Below, piece by piece: positions 61,925 to 64,000 of a DNA stretch of 64,000 nucleotides. The stretch is taken from contig MCFH01000096.1 in NCBI GenBank assembly GCA_002104945.1, positions 35,032 through 99,031 on the forward strand, in the 5' to 3' direction. Numbering within the stretch: position 1 is the first letter of the stretch; every line of letters starts with the position of its first letter. Origin of the DNA: Piromyces finnis (taxonomy: Eukaryota; Neocallimastigomycota; Neocallimastigomycetes; Neocallimastigales; Neocallimastigaceae). Below the pieces are notes generated by a model that did no database searches, was not told the DNA's origin, and saw only the letters and a program-made list of their open reading frames with translations. A program made the translations under genes and the position numbers.

Positions 61925-63628
61925 TCATATCGGCATATTTCTTATATGTTTCTTTTGCTTTTCTAAGTTTTCTTTTAATAATTTAAAGTTTTCATTCATA
62001 TCAATTACTCTTTGTTCAGCTCTACTAGGTCTATCATTAGCTGGAATTTCTAAGCTGAACTTTGGATGAAAACCATAATTAGCAAGGAATGGGGATTGAT
62101 TTATAGATTGTTGTAAAGTATTATTATATGCAAATTCAGCAAATGGGATAAGATCAACCCAGTTATTCTGCTTTTTATTTATAAAACAACGGAAATATTG
62201 TTCTAATATGCCGTTCACCCTCTCCGTTTGACCATCTGTCTGCGGATGGTTGGCAGTTGATAATGAATGATTGATATTAAGAAGGTCACAAAGTCTTGAC
62301 CAAAAGTCCAGAAGTAAATTGCGAGCCTCTATCAGAAATGATGGATCAGGAAGACCATGCAAACGGAAGACATTAGCAATAAAAGCATCAGCAGCAATTG
62401 AAGCAGTAGGAAGACAACGTAAAGGAATGGCGTGAGCAAATTTAGTAAATCTATCGACAACAACCATGAGAGTTGTCATATCTCTGGACTTAGGAAGATC
62501 AACAATAAAATCAATAGAAATATCAGACCAGGGCCTACTGGGAGTGCCCAAGGGGGATAATAATCCATAAGGCTTATGTCTGGGGACTTTGGATTTGCAA
62601 CAAGTCACGCAAGATTTGATAAAAGATTTAACGTCTGAATGAAACCTTGGCCACCAAAAGTTTCTGGAAATCAGTTCAGTGGTTTTCTTAATACCGAAAT
62701 GACCAGCAGCAACAGAATCATGATGAAGTTCCAAAACTCTTGTCCTAAGAGATTTAGGAACATAAATAAGATTATTATATAACAAAAATCCTTCATTATC
62801 AATAATAACTTTATCAATATTTTTAATAGGTGCATTACATGCAGAACCATTCATTTTAAATTGGACAATAGAATTATACAAATCGTCATTTTTAAGTTCT
62901 AATAAAATAGAATCGATTAACGGTTTGTTATCGCTATGATGAAACGAAATAGTAAGACAAGAAACATCAGAATTAATATTATTCTCTAAATGGTCACTTC
63001 TACGAGACAGGATATCAGGCTTACCGGATTTCTTTCCAGCTCTATAAATGAGTTTAAAATCAAATCTGGATAAGAACAAATTCCATCTAATTTGTCTCTG
63101 AGATAACATTTCAGGTTTTCTAGGAAATGTTAAATTCTTGTGATCAGTATAAATTATGAACGGATGGCGTGCACCTTCTAAATAATGACGCCATTCTTCA
63201 AGAGCAACTACAATAGCAAAAAGTTCCTTGTCATATATAGGATAGTTTCTTTGACAACTCGTCAAACTTTTAGAAAGAAATGCAATAGGATGTAATTTGC
63301 CATCAAATTCTTGAGAGAGAATAGCACCGACAGCATAATTACTAGCATCAGTTTCTACAATAAATTGTTTATTACTATCCGCATGTTTCAGAATAGGAGC
63401 TGACGTGAACAGAGATTTTAATAAAATAAAAGCGTCCTGATCTTCTTTCACCCAGTTAAAAGCAACATTCTTTCTAGTGAGTTTGTGAAGAGGGTTTGCA
63501 ATTTTAGCAAAGTCTTTAATAAAAATTCTGTAATAGTTGCATAAACCAATAAAAGACTGAACCTCTTTAACATTCTTGGGAACCGGCCAATCGAGAATTG
63601 CTTTAACTTTATTTTCATCCATTTGCAA
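61925..63628 (-). CDS. RT thumb, RNase H and integrase fragment of F
   Basis: 567-codon open stretch inside a broken pol. RT thumb (FIGLCNYYRIFIKDF), RNase H (VETDASNYAVGAILSQ, YDKELFAIV, YTDHKNLTF), HHCC domain (HHDSVAAGHFGIKKT...CVTCCKSK), first D of the core (SIDFIVDLPKSRD) and the E (HPQTDGQTERVN) are readable. Near 62295-62350 two opposite 1-nt shifts replace the segment holding the second catalytic Asp by unrelated residues, so the open frame is misleading: the product would lack a complete DDE triad. Confidence 0.85.
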   Translation of the reverse strand: MQMDENKVKAILDWPVPKNVKEVQSFIGLCNYYRIFIKDFAKIANPLHKLTRKNVAFNWVKEDQDAFILLKSLFTSAPILKHADSNKQFIVETDASNYAVGAILSQEFDGKLHPIAFLSKSLTSCQRNYPIYDKELFAIVVALEEWRHYLEGARHPFIIYTDHKNLTFPRKPEMLSQRQIRWNLFLSRFDFKLIYRAGKKSGKPDILSRRSDHLENNINSDVSCLTISFHHSDNKPLIDSILLELKNDDLYNSIVQFKMNGSACNAPIKNIDKVIIDNEGFLLYNNLIYVPKSLRTRVLELHHDSVAAGHFGIKKTTELISRNFWWPRFHSDVKSFIKSCVTCCKSKVPRHKPYGLLSPLGTPSRPWSDISIDFIVDLPKSRDMTTLMVVVDRFTKFAHAIPLRCLPTASIAADAFIANVFRLHGLPDPSFLIEARNLLLDFWSRLCDLLNINHSLSTANHPQTDGQTERVNGILEQYFRCFINKKQNNWVDLIPFAEFAYNNTLQQSINQSPFLANYGFHPKFSLEIPANDRPSRAEQRVIDMNENFKLLKENLEKQKKHIRNMPI

Positions 63629-64000
63629 TCCATCCTTTGAAATGACATAACCAAGAAAAGTGGTTTTCTCAACATCAAACTCACATTTTTCTAATTTAAC
63701 ATAAAGATTATTTTCAAGTAGTTTCTTAAGTACCTTTTAACATGCACATGATGTTCTTCGATATTATTAGATAAATAAGAATATCATCAATATATGAGAT
63801 AACAAAATCGTCTAAATAGTCACTAAGGACATCGTTAATGAAGTGTTGAAAAGTTGCAGGTGCATTCTTTAATCCAAAAGGCATAACCAGATATTCAAAA
63901 TGTCCATATCTAGTACGAAAAGCCGTTTTGTATTCGTCACCTTCTTTAATACGAACAAGATTATAAGCGGATTTAAGGTCTAATTTAGTAAAAATCTTAG
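63629..64000 (-). pseudogene. RT palm of F, frameshifted, continues beyond window
   Basis: Minus-strand YIDDILIY near 63780-63800 and [13 protein letters not shown] near 63850-63890 identify the RT palm. Single-base losses near 63735 and 63770 break the link to the thumb. The 5' part is outside the window. Confidence 0.78.

Larger units (their letters stand above)
60748..64000 (-). mobile_element. Ty3/gypsy element F, cut by the window edge
   Basis: 3' LTR, chromodomain-like end, integrase, RNase H and RT on the minus strand, continuing past 64000. The HPQTDGQTERVN integrase core and YIDD RT mark a lineage distinct from A-J. Numerous 1-nt frameshifts show it is inactive or poorly sequenced. 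Confidence 0.85.

Noticed and set aside
1411-64000. Envelope gene or infectious retrovirus
   Set aside because: No frame after integrase has a signal peptide, fusion segment or membrane anchor; these are ordinary intracellular LTR retrotransposons.

Overview
This is a nuclear window from a very AT-rich eukaryote. It is made almost entirely of LTR retrotransposons, with a handful of tRNA genes and no recognisable host protein-coding gene. The Ty3/gypsy proteins are of the fungal chromovirus (Tf1/sushi-like) type. Some Gags are rich in asparagine runs, and a tRNA-Ser/tRNA-Met pair recalls the dimeric Ser-Met tRNA genes of fission yeast. An AT-rich fungus is my best guess, possibly early-diverging; an AT-rich amoebozoan with tRNA-targeted elements cannot be excluded. 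Family letters used here (A to H, J, K) are my own labels.

Layout. 1-8548: tRNA-Cys, with a family-B solo LTR 11 bp upstream that is split by a nearly complete family-J element (734-7419), then an old family-C solo LTR and a short piece of LTR-B. 8549-9456: remnant of a Ty1/copia element (K). 9688-10479: a degenerate tRNA-like gene with a solo LTR (G) 11 bp upstream. 10484-19965: truncated family-A element joined head-on to a truncated minus-strand family-H element. 20581-26639: nested solo LTRs (B fragment, E, D) followed by element E, which has gag and protease but no reverse transcriptase. 26647-33542: intact minus-strand element C. 33547-40245: intact element B, 14 bp upstream of a tRNA-Ser(GCT)/tRNA-Met(CAT) pair. 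40425-42562: AT-rich spacer. 42563-55857: a second, identical tRNA-Cys with a tandem LTR-int-LTR-int-LTR array of family A. 55926-64000: two decayed minus-strand Ty3 elements (D, F), F inserted into D and running off the window.

How it works together. The Pol III genes appear to be the landing sites. Every one with an accessible upstream flank has an LTR starting or ending 11-15 bp from its 5' end, and several elements are stacked in front of tRNA-Ser. Families J, H, B and C carry, directly after the 5' LTR, about 11 nt that are the exact reverse complement of a site inside their own LTR. This is the arrangement expected for Tf1-type self-priming. Families A and E instead have a TGG-starting site that looks like a tRNA primer site. 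Families A, E, J and H separate gag and pol by a -1 frameshift at a classical heptamer, whereas B and C encode a single Gag-Pol protein.
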